64,000 nt of DNA. Source: Puccinia triticina. Its lineage: Eukaryota > Basidiomycota > Pucciniomycetes > Pucciniales > Pucciniaceae. The notes beneath the pieces were generated by a model. That model had not been told where the DNA came from. It saw only the letters and a program-made list of their open reading frames with translations, and ran no database searches. A program made the translations under genes and the position numbers. Each line of letters opens with the position of its first letter. The stretch's first letter is position 1. Shown here in pieces: positions 10,389 through 20,946 of this stretch. Location of the stretch: contig NC_070564.1 of NCBI RefSeq assembly GCF_026914185.1, positions 6,572,001 to 6,636,000 on the forward strand, given 5' to 3'.

Positions 10389-12345
10389 ATGATCCAATGT
10401 GATATGATTGATTCTAATGTGAGAACCTGTTTGGAACACAGCGGAGAGTGCCCCAAGGAATACAAGGGTAGTGGCACAGAGGAGAGTGAGCACAAACAAG
10501 GAGAAGAGGAAGGGATGAGCGAGAGGAAGCTGAGAGGAGCGAATAGGGTCCCAACACAGGAGTGGCCAGTCTGGCCAAGAGGCGTATCGTGTGAGATGAA
10601 CTTACCGCAATGGGAAGAAGCGCTGGAAAGGGCCGGGTTACTACCTGAATTCAAAGACGTCATCCAGGGTTTCAAAGAAGGATTCAACCAGGGCATTCCT
10701 CCGCACACCGTGATAGGACACGACAAACATTACACCCCACCAAACGATAGTTCAGCGCTGCTGGCCAGGGAAAAGATCGAAGACTCAATCAAGAAAGAGG
10801 TAGGCGCAGGGCGAATGTTTGGGCCATACACACAAGCCCAAGTAAACAGTCACTTCCCGTTTTTCCGAACCAGTCCGCTTGGAGCCGTGATCAACGGAGA
10901 CGGATCTTTACGACCCATCAACGACCTCTCTTTTCCCCACGGGGAATTGGACATCCCATTGGTAAACTCTATCGTTGACTCCGACGATTTCCAAACCACA
11001 TGGGACGATTTTAATATTGTAGCAGATTACTTAAATAAAACAAAAAAACCAATCCTCCTAGCAATATTTGACTGGGAGAAAGCTTATTGACAGATACCAA
11101 CGTGGCCAGACCAATGGCCATATCCAACAGTGGGTCAGCTACGCTAACAAAGCTGTTAGCGTAGCGTAGCGCAGCGCAAATGCACTATTTTTTAGCGTAG
11201 TGTTAGCGCAATTGCGCGCATCTGCGCTAACGCTGCGCGCGCAGGGTGCAAAGATATTTTAGCTTTTAGCGTAGCGTTAGCGCAGATTCGCGCAATGGCA
11301 CTAACGCTAAGCACGTAGGGCGCAAAAGAGCTTCGCTACGCTGCGCTACAGCGCTTTTTGAGGCAAAAAAGGCCGTTTTTTCCGCTAAAAGCGGCTTAGC
11401 GCAACGTAGCGCAGCGTAGCGGCTGTAGTTTAGCGCTAACGCTAAACCAAAATTGGCGTGCTGTTAGCGCCGCTAAAAATTAGCGCAGCATAGCGGCGCT
11501 AACAGCGCGCTAACGCTATTCAAAAAAGGCCAGCGCTTTTTGCCGCTACACTAAACGTTAGGGCTAAAATAGCGTAGTTTAGCGTAGCGGCCCACTGTTG
11601 CCATATCTGATGGTACAAGATTTCGACGGCCAGATAATGCTAGACACTCGAATTGCATTCCGCGGAGTGGCAGGCTGCGGGTCATTCGGTCGACCAGCAG
11701 ACGCCTGGAAGCGGGTAATGTTGGCAGAATTTGATGTGCTGGCGATTTTCAGATGGGTGGACAACAATTTATTTGTCAAGAGAAGAGACTCGAGCCTGCT
11801 CATGTGAGAAGTTGTGGAAAGATCGGACAGACTCGGAGTGAAGACAAATACCAAGAAGTATGCACCATTTGCAGAGGAGCAGAAATACGTAGGTTTCGTG
11901 TGGAACGGAAACCAGAAGACTGTGCGGCTCCCTTCAGGAAAATTAGCAAAACGGATAATACAAGTACAGGATTTCCTAGTCAGGGGAGCCAAGTTTTGGT
12001 ACGGCGAGGTCGAGATAATAGCGGGACGACTAAATCACGTCTCTTATATCCTCCCTCAATTGCGATGCTATCTATGTAGCATATACCGGTGGCTCAAGAG
12101 CTGGGTCTATCGCGAAACAGCAAGACCGCTACTGAAAGACGTCGAGGAAGATCTCCAAGTCTGGCTGGCGACCTTGAAAAGCTTCAAACCAACAAGACTA
12201 ATAGCGTCACCAGAACCAACAGAAGTGGGTTGGGTAGGAGACGCCTCGACAAGTTTTGGCATCGGGGTTCTGATAGGAAGGCATTGGACGCAGTTTTCCC
12301 TCAGGTCACGCGAAATACTAGACAGGGCACCAGGAAAAAATTCAT
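10389..12345 (+). pseudogene. Reverse transcriptase / RNase H (DIRS-like), broken
   Basis: The frame holds fingers and palm motifs (SPLGAV, RPINDLSFP, IFDWEKAY) to 11090. It continues after the MITE with WPYLMVQDFDG, FGRPADAW and WVDNNLF, and then the thumb region (KYVGFVWNG, VRLPSGK). RNase H begins with VGWVGDASTSFG near 12235. Two in-frame TGA codons occur: one where relatives have Arg (AY-stop-QIP, 11088-11090) and one after the palm (11805-11807). The palm catalytic motif reads VDNN where VDD is normal, so an active-site Asp has become Asn. Inactive. Removing the 476-bp MITE plus one 7-bp duplicate keeps the frame exactly. Confidence 0.75.
11125..11600. mobile_element. 476-bp MITE with highly self-complementary GCTAACGC repeats
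   Basis: The termini are CAACAGTGGG and CCCACTGTTG, with the inverted repeat running on through GCTACGCTAA. The flanks carry CCATATC at 11118-11124 and 11601-11607. The interior is built from variants of TTAGCGTAGCG, TTAGCGC and GCGCTAACGC in both orientations. A seven-base duplication does not fit the usual superfamilies neatly; it is nearest to hAT or P (eight) with one base lost. The insertion lies inside an RT reading frame, which confirms the boundaries. Confidence 0.85.
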
Positions 12346-12603
12346 GTCAACTGGGGGCAGGTGACATGAAGGAACACAGGCTGAGACTCTGCCGCAACTT
12401 CAGCACGACTCTGTGCGATGTATTGCTTTACTCATTTGCGCATCAGGGGTGGGTGAGTAAGACTGAGTCCGCTCATCCACCAACCTTGCTGAACTCCTGA
12501 GCTCAAATGTTTGAGTTCAGACTTTTGTTCAGCTTCAGGGGGCAAGGATATGTATGTATTTACACCTTGAGAGCAAGTCTCCCCCGACTATGGGCATGGC
12601 CAT

Positions 12604-12712
12604 TGTGTGGCCATTGACACCGCTCAATGGCTGGTGTGTACCGGCCATCAAGCAGGGGCTCCCCGGCTCCGCTCGATGGCCGGTACACACCGGCCATCAA
12701 GCAGGGGCTCCC
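12604..12712. repeat. Hairpin minisatellite (family A), short array
   Basis: Two to three units, CTCGATGGCCGGTACACACCGG and then CCATCAAGCAGGGGCTCCCC. The sequence is the same as the array at 13415-13650 in the same insertion, so it was probably split off from that array. Confidence 0.85.
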
Positions 12713-12883
12713 CTCTGTGAGGATTCGAGTCCAGCGCCCGGGCCAAAAAGGCAAAAGGGGCTTGGCTCTAAACCTAACCCTCTCAGGGAGACAGGTCAGT
12801 GACCGCTCCTCCTCAGTCTATGCATATGCATATGATCCAGGCGGATGAAGAAGCTTCAAGCTAACTTCTCCGCTCCCTTCCAG

Positions 12884-13395
12884 CCACGTCAGCAGACGCA
12901 GAGCCACAACAGACCAAGCCACGCAAACTACCGAACAGGTAAGTATTGCGAGCTGGTTCAGCAGATGTGACGGATCGACGGCTGACTATGTAGCACTATG
13001 GCAGCACGATTGATACCGACCATCGTCAAGGCCCAAACGGCTCCAGCCTCAGAGAAAGGATCACCCCGGCTCCGAAAGGAGGTGAGTCTCCTATCTCTGT
13101 AGAGCCCCATAAGATAGTTGCAGGACTGAATCGTTGACGTGTCTGAATACAGACTCCAGCACGATCAGCCGCCTATCCGAGTGCATCGTCAGACGTTAAG
13201 GCATTGTCCGAACGGACTGAACGTAAGCGTAATATCTAACTCTGAGAGTTAAGATAGATACTGATGCATTGCACAGTTATCCAGGACCTTCCGAGTCTCC
13301 GCTTCACTAGCGAAAAACCCAGCTGCATTGAAGCAGTCCCATCCATTCCCTATACATTCTCATCAACCAAGAGTCGGACTTCGACCCGCTCTTAG
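12884..13395 (+). CDS. Four-exon gene fragment carried by the insertion
   Basis: Exons at 12884-12938, 12994-13081, 13153-13222 and 13277-13395 (TAG stop). All three introns are canonical: GTAAGT...TAG, GTGAGT...CAG and GTAAGC...CAG, 54-71 nt long. The reading frame stays open through all four exons although the junctions fall in different phases, which is hard to get by chance. The protein piece is about 110 residues, Ser/Thr/Pro/Lys-rich, with segments such as RLIPTIVKAQTAP and LIQDLPSLRF. It has no domain I recognise. The 5' end is open: the first exon begins at an acceptor and the preceding exon is not clear. This looks like a host gene fragment captured by the transposon. Confidence 0.6.
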
Positions 13396-13910
13396 TTGTT
13401 CCAATTCTTTTTACCCTCCGCTCTATGGCCGGTACACACCGCCATGCAGCAGGGGCTCCCCTCCGCTCGATGGCCGGTACACACCGGCCATCAAGCAGGG
13501 GCCCCTCCGCTCGATGGCCGCTACACACCGGCCATCAAGCAGGGGCTCCCCTCCGCTCGATGGCCGGTACACACCGCCATCCAGCAGGGGCTCCCCTCTG
13601 CTTAATGGCCGGTACACACCGGTCATCAAGCAGGGGCTCCCCTCCGCTTAGGACGACTTGGGACTGGCTAGACGTGATCGCGTGATCGCGTGCTCTTCCG
13701 CCTGCAAGCCATAGCTGATCGGATAGGTATCCTCGAATCGACTCCCCTTCCTGAGTCTGGTTGGCCTGGGGTAGGGTGCTGGGGGCTTGTCGTCGCCTGC
13801 CGTGTCGGTTGGCTCGCTGCTTGCTGGTCCCTCTGAGTGCGACGATGGCGGCGAGCTTGAACCGGGCATCAAGCAGGGGCTCCCCTCCGCTCGATGGCTG
13901 GGCTTTTGAC
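13396..13910. repeat. Hairpin minisatellite (family A), 46-bp units
   Basis: Five to six units between 13415 and 13650 and a stray unit at about 13858-13905. Each unit is CGATGGCCGGTACACACCGG / CCATCAAG followed by CAGGGGCTCCCCTCCG, giving two adjacent dyads. Units differ by one to three bases. The array begins about 20 bp after the stop codon of the captured gene fragment. Confidence 0.88.
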
Positions 13911-14239
13911 CGGGATCTATGGCCAAACATTGTATGCTGTTGAACAAAGGAACATCCCGGTTTGGGATGCTGAGCGCAATAAATCCCTTTGGAGGAGAGA
14001 CCAGCCCTGATACATTAATGGCCCGTGCACACTAGTCATTGAGCCAAGCAGCTCAATGGACACATTTGTGAGATCTTGCACCACTAGAAAAGTGTATGCT
14101 ACTGGATGGCCGGTTGGTACTGGCCACCAGGCAGAGGAGACCCACTTGGATGGCCATGTGTACTCGCCATCGAGTCCAATCTGACCTGGACGCAGCGGGG
14201 CGGCCTCCTGGCAGGGCAGGTGCACTGTGCATGCTCGCC

Positions 14240-14371
14240 CTAGCTTAACACAAGCCCCTCGTTTCAGAGGGAGGCGGGTGAAACACCGCCGGGCCCCTCC
14301 CGCGGAGCGATTCAAAGGCTTGCTTTGCGAGGCTCCCCCGGCCCCTGAAACAAGGGGATTGTGTTAGGCTA
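14240..14371. mobile_element. 132-bp foldback element
   Basis: The left arm is CTAGCTTAACACAAGCCCCT and runs on to CGTTTCAG. The right arm is its near reverse complement, CTGAAACAAGGGGATTGTGTTAGG. The flanks share GCTCGCC. The arms match the ends of the larger foldbacks at 1239, 19539 and 26738, so this is a minimal member of that family. Confidence 0.75.
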
Positions 14372-14955
14372 GCTCGCCGCCTGTGCTTAGCGGTTATGTA
14401 CACTCGAACTTGCGGCGGGAGCCGTCTCGTTCCTAATCACAGGCTTGGCGCTATGTTGCGGCGCCCAAGGAGTCCCGAGAACCCGGGAGGGGGACTCCAA
14501 GACTCCTGTGTGAGGTTCGGGGGGAGGTGTGGTCCCCAGTCCGCTAGGGATTCCCCTCCTCACGGCCTTGCATTGGCTTGAGGTCCCCTGAGAGGGATCC
14601 CAAGGGCCGAGAAGTGTCCGTAAGGGAGGAGAGGTTAGCCGCGCGGGTCCTCCGGGAGCAGGTGCACCCCAGATGGGTGCGAGGGCCAAAGTGTCAGACT
14701 ACACGCGTGCGTGTGAATCTGGGAATCCCGAAGCACAGCTCATTTATGTACATATGTACAAATACATATTGTTTTCTGAGCAGAATATGAATGCTAGTGT
14801 GAGGACATACTCATGAAGTGAGCTGAACATGAATGAACCTGCTCATCGGAATGAGCAGTACAAGTGGTGGGCTGATTTTCAGAGTAGAGTTGGAATGGAG
14901 ACCAAACTGGAGATGCCTTCACGTCACCTGCCCCCAGTTGACATGAAAATTTTCC

Positions 14956-15343
14956 TGGTGGGGAGATACCGGCAGAGGCGGATATTGAAGAGGAACACAT
15001 TTCAAGACTAGAAACCATCGCGGTACAGATGGGACTGCTGATGCTGATCAAACTTGGCGCTCAAGCAGGAAAGACGTTCATCGTGTGGACTGATAACACG
15101 ACCACCAAAACCGTGATAAATAAAAGGAAGTCAAAGGATAAGTTTGTGAACAACGAATGGAAAGTTATACAGAACGTGCTGATAGAACGCCAGATAAATT
15201 TGGTTGCAAAGCGGGTCAGCTCCACGGAGAACCGTGCCAACTTGCTCTCAAGAGGCTCTAGGAAAGGTCACCAACGACGCAACCAACTCCAGATTGAAGT
15301 GCCCAGAGATCTGGAGGACCTAATCAAGCAGGTATTAGAATAG
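14956..15343 (+). pseudogene. RNase H domain, C-terminal part (DIRS-like element)
   Basis: This resumes the frame interrupted at about 12345. It carries the second and third catalytic regions: HISRLETIAVQMGL (Glu) and FIVWTDNTTTKTVI (Asp). It ends with LLSRGSRKG and a TAG at 15341-15343. The domain is complete only when joined to the piece before the insertion. Confidence 0.7.
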
Positions 15344-16826
15344 AATTGCAATTAAAAATCAATTATGAGTTAAGCATGTCATAAGCTGCGCAACAGGACC
15401 TAGATACAAGACAAAGCACAATCATCGCTAGGGATGGGTATGGGATAGGCTAGCTCTGAGCAAGGCTCCAGAGTCCTAGAGTTAAGGGTCGGGCTCAGAT
15501 CTAGGAGAGATTTCTCCAGGGCACCTGGGGAAATTTTGGTGACTACAGAGTCGCCATCTCACCATTCCTCAATGGCCACTCTACAGATCAAGCAAACTGG
15601 AAGATGCAGGCAGAGGGAAGGGAGAAGATCTCCCGTAACCCATACTTGAGTGGCTTGGAGGGAACAGGAATCTCGGGCCACTCTAGACAACCAAAATAGA
15701 ATTTATTTCAGATAGTTGTTGAAAGAGTTAAACAACATACCCGGCGCTGGGAGAGCGCCAAAGAAATAAATTCCCTCAGCATGGAAGCAGAAGCGGCGGA
15801 TTGGATCAAACTTATACCGGACACTTTGATGATATTGTCTCACTATCCTGGTTGCCTTGCTCAAATTATCACCTGACAACCGTCTAGACATGACGGTGAG
15901 GATGTACATTTTCAATCTGGTTGAGGGCTACCGGCCACATTATTTCCATCCGCCTTCCCCTCCCCCTCATCAACACTATTGCCCGCCTCAACCAGCCCTG
16001 CACGTTCATTGCTTTGGTGTACCCCTTGACCTCTCCGCTTCCCCTATTAGCTCCAACTAATAGAGGCTGCATCACGCAGACGCTGTCAAGGCTATTTTTA
16101 AAGCCAAAAGGAAACTGCACGGGATGCTTATCAATATTCAATGTTCACCTTGTGCTATAACCTTTGATACCTCAGGAACCTGAAAGCACATGCGGATTGA
16201 TGACATTAGCCAGCAAAAGGTCAGGTTATAACGCGAGTACACATTGTGATTTGTAATTCTTTACTGACTTGATTTTTTGTTCAATTCCAAGTCCTACTGT
16301 ATTAGTGACCGGTGTCAACAAGCCATCGTTCAACTTTCTTCGCAATTATCTCCCAACCTGACAACATACAAATTGACCTGAATATGAAAGAAGCTCGAAA
16401 AAATTAATGTCACAGTCAATGTGGTCTTTTTCAGATCTGAAGCTGCGTCCAACAAGTAACCAATGCGCGGGTTGGTCAATGCAGTTGAGAGTGGCGGCAA
16501 TTCAACAAATGATTGTCATCCCAGGTGGTTTAACAGCTTCAATATGCTCCTATTGGTCGCGAATGACTGTAGCTTACACTTTCCAGAGGGTGATCTAAAC
16601 TGCTTTAGATTCACTGTCTCCTGTCCAACAAATAGTCTTTGCACCGGCTAGAAATTAGAATGACAGCTCAGACAAAGATCTTGCAAACAGCTAAAAAGAT
16701 CTTGCAAACAGCTAATGTGAGTCAAATGCCCGGGCCCACATCTCCTTGACACTGCACCAGTTTACCATTACTGATATCGGTTGCTGTTTTTTTCCCTTTT
16801 TGTCCCTTTGCTCTCTTCAATCTTAG
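15344..16826. other. No gene recognised
   Basis: Mixed sequence downstream of the retroelement. A minus-strand frame at 15703-15915 (71 codons) has a plausible composition but no known domain. The short repeat AGATCTTGCAAACAGCTAA occurs twice at about 16676-16713. Confidence 0.4.
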
Positions 16827-17345
16827 ACCCCCACAACCCCCAATGAGACCGGCCTTATGGTAGCCCAAGCTATCCTCGATCTTGAGACTAACGTCCCCGA
16901 TCTCACCGCCAAAATTTGTCCCCTCCAAATCAGCGCTGCTTGCAAGGTTGAGATCAAGAGTGGACGCAAGGCCATTGTCATCTTTGTACCTGTCCCTCAA
17001 GTCAAATCTTTGCACAAAGTCCAAGGCCGGTGAATTAATCTTCATCCCCAGTGATCTAAATATATGAATCAAGGCTTACTCGTCACCCTCTTGCTTGCAG
17101 ACTGACCCGGGAACTGGAAAAGAAATTCCCTGATCGCCATGTTGTCTTCATTGGTCAGCGCCAAATGATGCATAAGCCTAACAGCTGCAGGCAACCGTCA
17201 AAAGCAACCGCTCCCACGATCAGGTAATTTGAAAGAAGTTAATGAAAACATTTTGGAGGGTTTGGTCTACCCTACCAAAATCACTGGCAAACAAATCTGT
17301 TTCCACACCGACGGTTCCAAGGTCATGAAAGGAATGAATGTCTGG
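16827..17345 (+). pseudogene. RPS7: Ribosomal protein eS7 (RPS7) pseudogene, introns retained
   Basis: The first exon (16827-17029, after a TCTTAG acceptor) encodes a close match to the eS7 core, including GRKAIVIFVPVPQVKS. A GTGAAT...TTGCAG intron (17030-17100) follows, then RELEKKFPDRHVVFIGQR. The frame then stops making sense near 17223. A C-terminal piece, ILEGLVYPTKITGKQI, resumes at about 17240 in another frame and ends around 17345. The N-terminus and last part of a normal eS7 (about 190 residues) are missing. Because introns are kept, this is a decayed genomic duplicate and not a processed copy. Confidence 0.8.
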
Positions 17346-18288
17346 TTTACCAGTTGTTTTTGTGGTAGATCCTTTAAATTTTGAATATAAAGATTAACAA
17401 GTGATTGTATTAAAACAAAAAATATTTATCTACATAAATACATCAGAAGTATGCCATGCTTGTGATTGTGGCAATTGGAATTCTGTAAGGGTAAGAAATG
17501 TGACTACCTGATCAAGTGTACAGCCATTCCCAAAAAGCTGCATATAGTTGCAGATAAGAAAACACAAAGTTCAAAAGGAAAGAAAATCATCAGGAATCCC
17601 CAGAGGAAAACAAAAAAAATGTATGGATCAAATGACAGGCCTGGTCAAAACTGAGAAATTTCAGAGGACCAAGATTTGACTATAACAAAGATAATTTGAT
17701 GAGAGTGCAAAATAATGATAAAAAATTATCATATATGTGCCTAAGAGCAAGAGTAGCTGCTCTATTGAATTGAGACAAGATTGAGATTTAAATAGATGAG
17801 ATTAATAGAAAAGGACAGTTGTTACCTTTGGTGTTGCTTTCTACATATCTGTCAAAGGTGGTAGTATTGTCAGCCATGCCTGTGGATTCACTGTTTTTTG
17901 GGAATTGTACTCTCTTGACTTGACACACAAACTCTGCTATGGAGTCAATCAATTGTAGCACTTTTTAACTTAGAAATAATATCATAATTTTCTTCAAATG
18001 AATATCAACTGCAGTGCAATGAGTCAGGTCCCAATCCATTACTGGAAAATTGGGCCTAGACTCTTTGAAGCAGTTCATAAAAGGGGCTTGGAGATTTAAA
18101 CCTGGTATTTGCAGCGGCAAAGCCGCCTTGGACTCCAGTACCATTCAAATGTGGGAGTAAACCAGCACCAGCCAAAATAACAGGTATTGCAACTGGACTA
18201 GTGATATGTTCTGGGCAAGTGTTTGTAGTCAAGTCAGCAGGGCTCAGTCTAGTACCTGCTGAATCTATTGCACCTTGCAGTTCCCATA
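17346..18288. other. No gene seen
   Basis: AT-rich sequence; frames are short and not protein-like. Confidence 0.5.
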
Positions 18289-18593
18289 GCCTGATATATA
18301 TATAGCGTAACACTAAAAGGGGTATTCTCTGCACTACCAAAAATTACCACAGGCACTCCAAAAAGTAGTTTATTTCTGTGAACTCCAAATACATTGGAGT
18401 GCACAGTGCTCAACTCCAAAGAAATTGGAGTTTCTGATTGGCCACTCCAAGAAAATTATATTTTGGAGTGGTTGGCCACTCATTTCTTTGGAGTGGAGCA
18501 CTGTAACCAAGAATTTTTGGAGGGCACTACTTTTTAGTAATTTTTGGTAGTGAGAAGACTGCCCCTTTTAGTATTACACTACATGTATCAGGC
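18289..18593. mobile_element. 305-bp foldback MITE with TA target site
   Basis: The arms begin GCCTGATAYATRTA on both ends and continue through ACACTAAAAGGGG and CACTACCAAAAATTAC to the centre, so nearly the whole element is one long inverted repeat. It is flanked by TA on each side (18287-18288 and 18594-18595). The arms contain repeated ACTCCAAA/TTTGGAGT words that are also seen near 59690-59800. The TA target suggests a Tc1/mariner-mobilised MITE. Confidence 0.8.
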
Positions 18594-18850
18594 TAAAAAA
18601 GTGAGCCTTATGTTAGCAGTATGTATAATCTTTTTTTGTGGGGCCAGATAGGGCCCATTAATATGGTTGATTGTCCGGATTAAGAATTGTGTATGGTATC
18701 TGTGTTGTGTATCCGGCTGAAATTAATACCCGGGGCTGACCAACTTATCGCAAAGTCGAGTCAGCATGAAACCATGCTTCAATTGTTTACTTCACCCGAG
18801 GCTTGCATTCCAATGGCCAGCCTTCATCAGCTCACAATTTAGCCCATTAA

Positions 18851-20904
18851 GAGCATCTCCAGCAGAGCTTGGACAGCGCGAGTTTTGGGCTTGTTTTGCA
18901 GGTCACTCAACATTTCCGGGGTCCAGCAGACCCCCTAAAAAACCTTTGATTGATCCAAGTTGATCCCATCCCAGACCGTGGCCGGCTACTTTCCCCATCC
19001 AATCGCCACCCTCCACACAGGCTGCTACACACTGACACCACGCATTGCCGACTCGCCACTCCTCACCACCGCACCAATAACATGATCAATCCAAATCTCC
19101 AAGATACTGCTCCTAGCCCTCCACCGAGAACACCATCTCCACAAGCTTAGTAGTTCTCTTGTTGCTTCTGTTGCATTCTCAAGTAGTCCTCTCGTCGCTT
19201 CTGAAGTAATTTTAACTTCTCTCTTATTTTATTCAAGTCATTTTTGATTGCAAGTGGGAGCAAAAATGAAAAAAAAAAAAAAATAGAACAACAACAGAGA
19301 GAGAGATAAAAACAAGGAGTCGATTTATGTGAAGCTGAAGTTCACCTTTGCGGCGGTCACGATTGATTGTTTTTTGGCCAACAGTGGATCCTACTCCCCT
19401 TTGGGATTCATTGCGCTTGCCTGAAATAATCCAATCAAACGTGTGGTAGGCCACAAAGTCATTGTTGTCGTCCATGAAATTGAGTAACTTGACCAAATTC
19501 ATCCTGGAGATACCGGTCCTGGAACCGTTAGTTGTGCCCAAACTTAGCTAAGTCCCTCAATTGGAGGCGCGCGAGCGCTGTCGCAAAGCGACCCTCCAAA
19601 GGAGGGACTTACACTCTACCTCCCAAAACAGTGGGCAGCAGAAGGGTGTTTTGGACGTTTTGTTATGTCTTGTTCTGTAGCAGCTACACAAATGTACTTG
19701 AGGCCAAGTGAGCTACCCCAAAAGATGCACAAGAAGCATGGCTCTCTGCTCATCAGAATCCTGACTTCATCTTCTGCTCACATTACCTGTCTGGCCAAGT
19801 GTCCCCTGTTTCCTGTCCGACCAAGTGGTCAAATCATGTCCTGTCCTGTTGTCACCTGTTCAGTTACCTTTTCAGTACCCTGTTCCTGTCCCCTGTTCCT
19901 GTCACCTGTTCTGATTTGTCTGGCCGAGTGGCCATGACTTGTCTCCTGTTCCCTGTCACCAGTTCCTGTCACCAGTTCCTGTCACCAGTCCTGTCCCCTG
20001 TTACTGTTGTTAGGCCCCCCTTTGGATCTTGCTGGGGGGCTCTCTAGTTGTTTGGTTAAAGTCCGCTCCTCGGACATGAAATAAAAATCATCGAGTCTGA
20101 GCATCAACAAAATCAACCCTGCTCCTTGGTCCTATCTGTTCACCTCAAGATAGCCCCCGCCTTTTCGTTGCCTCCACTTGTAGAGCTGAAATCTTAACAA
20201 TTTTTTATATATTTTTAACACCCAAACCTGATTTTTAAATAATTATCCAACACAAGACATCTGACTGCCTTCTTGCAAGTGCTAGCAGTTGTTTTAGTGT
20301 ATGTTTTTCTGAAACCTGACAGCTGAACACCACCTTCTTGATAATCACACGCATTGGGTTGCACATTTGTATTGATCTGTCAGACTCAAGGGATGTTGTA
20401 CACAAGACCATCTTTGGCATGTGTCAAAGTATGGATTTACCCAAGGACCTGTGTTAAGAGCACTCACAAATTCCTGATTTCCCTTCCCAGATTCAAAGGT
20501 GGAAATAGAGCACCACTGCCTCAGGGAGGGGCAGGTGGAAGGGCAGATGTAGGCAGATTTTCAATACCTTTTACCTGAGTTGAGATATAAACAGTTGAAT
20601 TGTTTGAAAATTTTCCCCAGCCAAATGGGATTTCTGCTGCCTACTGTTTTGCGAGGTAGGGCATAATCCCTCCTTCGGAGCCTTCGGAGGGTCGCTTCGC
20701 AACAGCGCTCGCGCGCCTCCGATCGAGGGACTTACATAGCTTAAGTTCGAATCGTGCCGTTTTGCAAGGCAATCTGGATATCCACCCCCGGTGTGATTGC
20801 CAGTCTGCTGTGGAACTGCTATGAAACAGCTGAGACAGTGGTGTGAAAGGTGATCCCGGCCTGCTATAGCTCGCGGGTCCCATCCCCGCTCTGCTGGAGA
20901 TGCC
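18851..20904. mobile_element. Non-autonomous element with GRGCATCTCCAGCAGAGC ends at TTAA
   Basis: The left end is GAGCATCTCCAGCAGAGC and the right end GCTCTGCTGGAGATGCC. Both flanks are TTAA (18847-18850 and 20905-20908). The GAGCATCTCCAGCAG end is PIF/Harbinger-like, although TTAA on both sides is one base longer than usual. Another element (19539-20749) is nested inside. There is no transposase. The right end lies 42 bp upstream of the GLTP start codon, so it probably forms part of that promoter or 5' leader. Confidence 0.75.
19539..20749. mobile_element. Foldback element, Mutator-like, nested
   Basis: The left end is CAAACTTAGCTAAGTCCCTC and the right end GAGGGACTTACATAGCTTAA followed by GTTCG. 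Flanks AGTTGTGCC and AATCGTGCC match at seven of nine bases. It shares the CCAGCCAAATGG segment with the element at 26738-27530. A degenerate CCTGTTCCTGTCACC repeat occupies about 19790-20010. Confidence 0.65.
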
Positions 20905-20946
20905 TTAACGTTTCCCTCGGGCCTCGACACACCAATCACCGTACCA

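Larger units (their letters stand above)
12340..14955. mobile_element. ~2.6-kb insertion inside the RNase H frame
   Basis: The two sides carry inverted sequence. The left reads CACCAGGAAAA then TTCATGTCAACTGGGGGCAG; the right is its reverse complement (about 14914-14958). The RNase H frame stops at the left side and resumes as GEIPAEADIEEEH at the right. The interior holds hairpin minisatellites, a four-exon gene fragment (12884-13395) and a nested foldback (14240-14371). Exact ends and target duplication are uncertain because CACCAGGAAAA overlaps the coding sequence. The superfamily was not recognised. Confidence 0.65.
8445..15343 (+). mobile_element. DIRS-like retroelement, interrupted and decayed
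   Basis: In order: gag-like frames (8445-10184), a reverse transcriptase frame (10389-12345) and the rest of its RNase H (about 14956-15343). The RT has the DIRS/Ngaro style (TSPLGAVINGDGSLRPINDLSFP, then FDWEKAY, then FGRPADAW) and not the gypsy or copia style. I see no integrase and no tyrosine recombinase. Two later insertions split it: a MITE at 11125-11600 and a larger element at about 12340-14955. Removing both restores a continuous RT-RNase H reading frame apart from two TGA codons. Confidence 0.7.

Noticed and set aside
13307..13947. Overlapping frames of 60-130 codons on both strands
   Set aside because: They translate the family A minisatellite and carry the same repeated peptides in every frame.
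8445..15343. Ordinary Ty3/gypsy element
   Set aside because: The RT motif style, the lack of a zinc knuckle, integrase and LTRs all argue against it.
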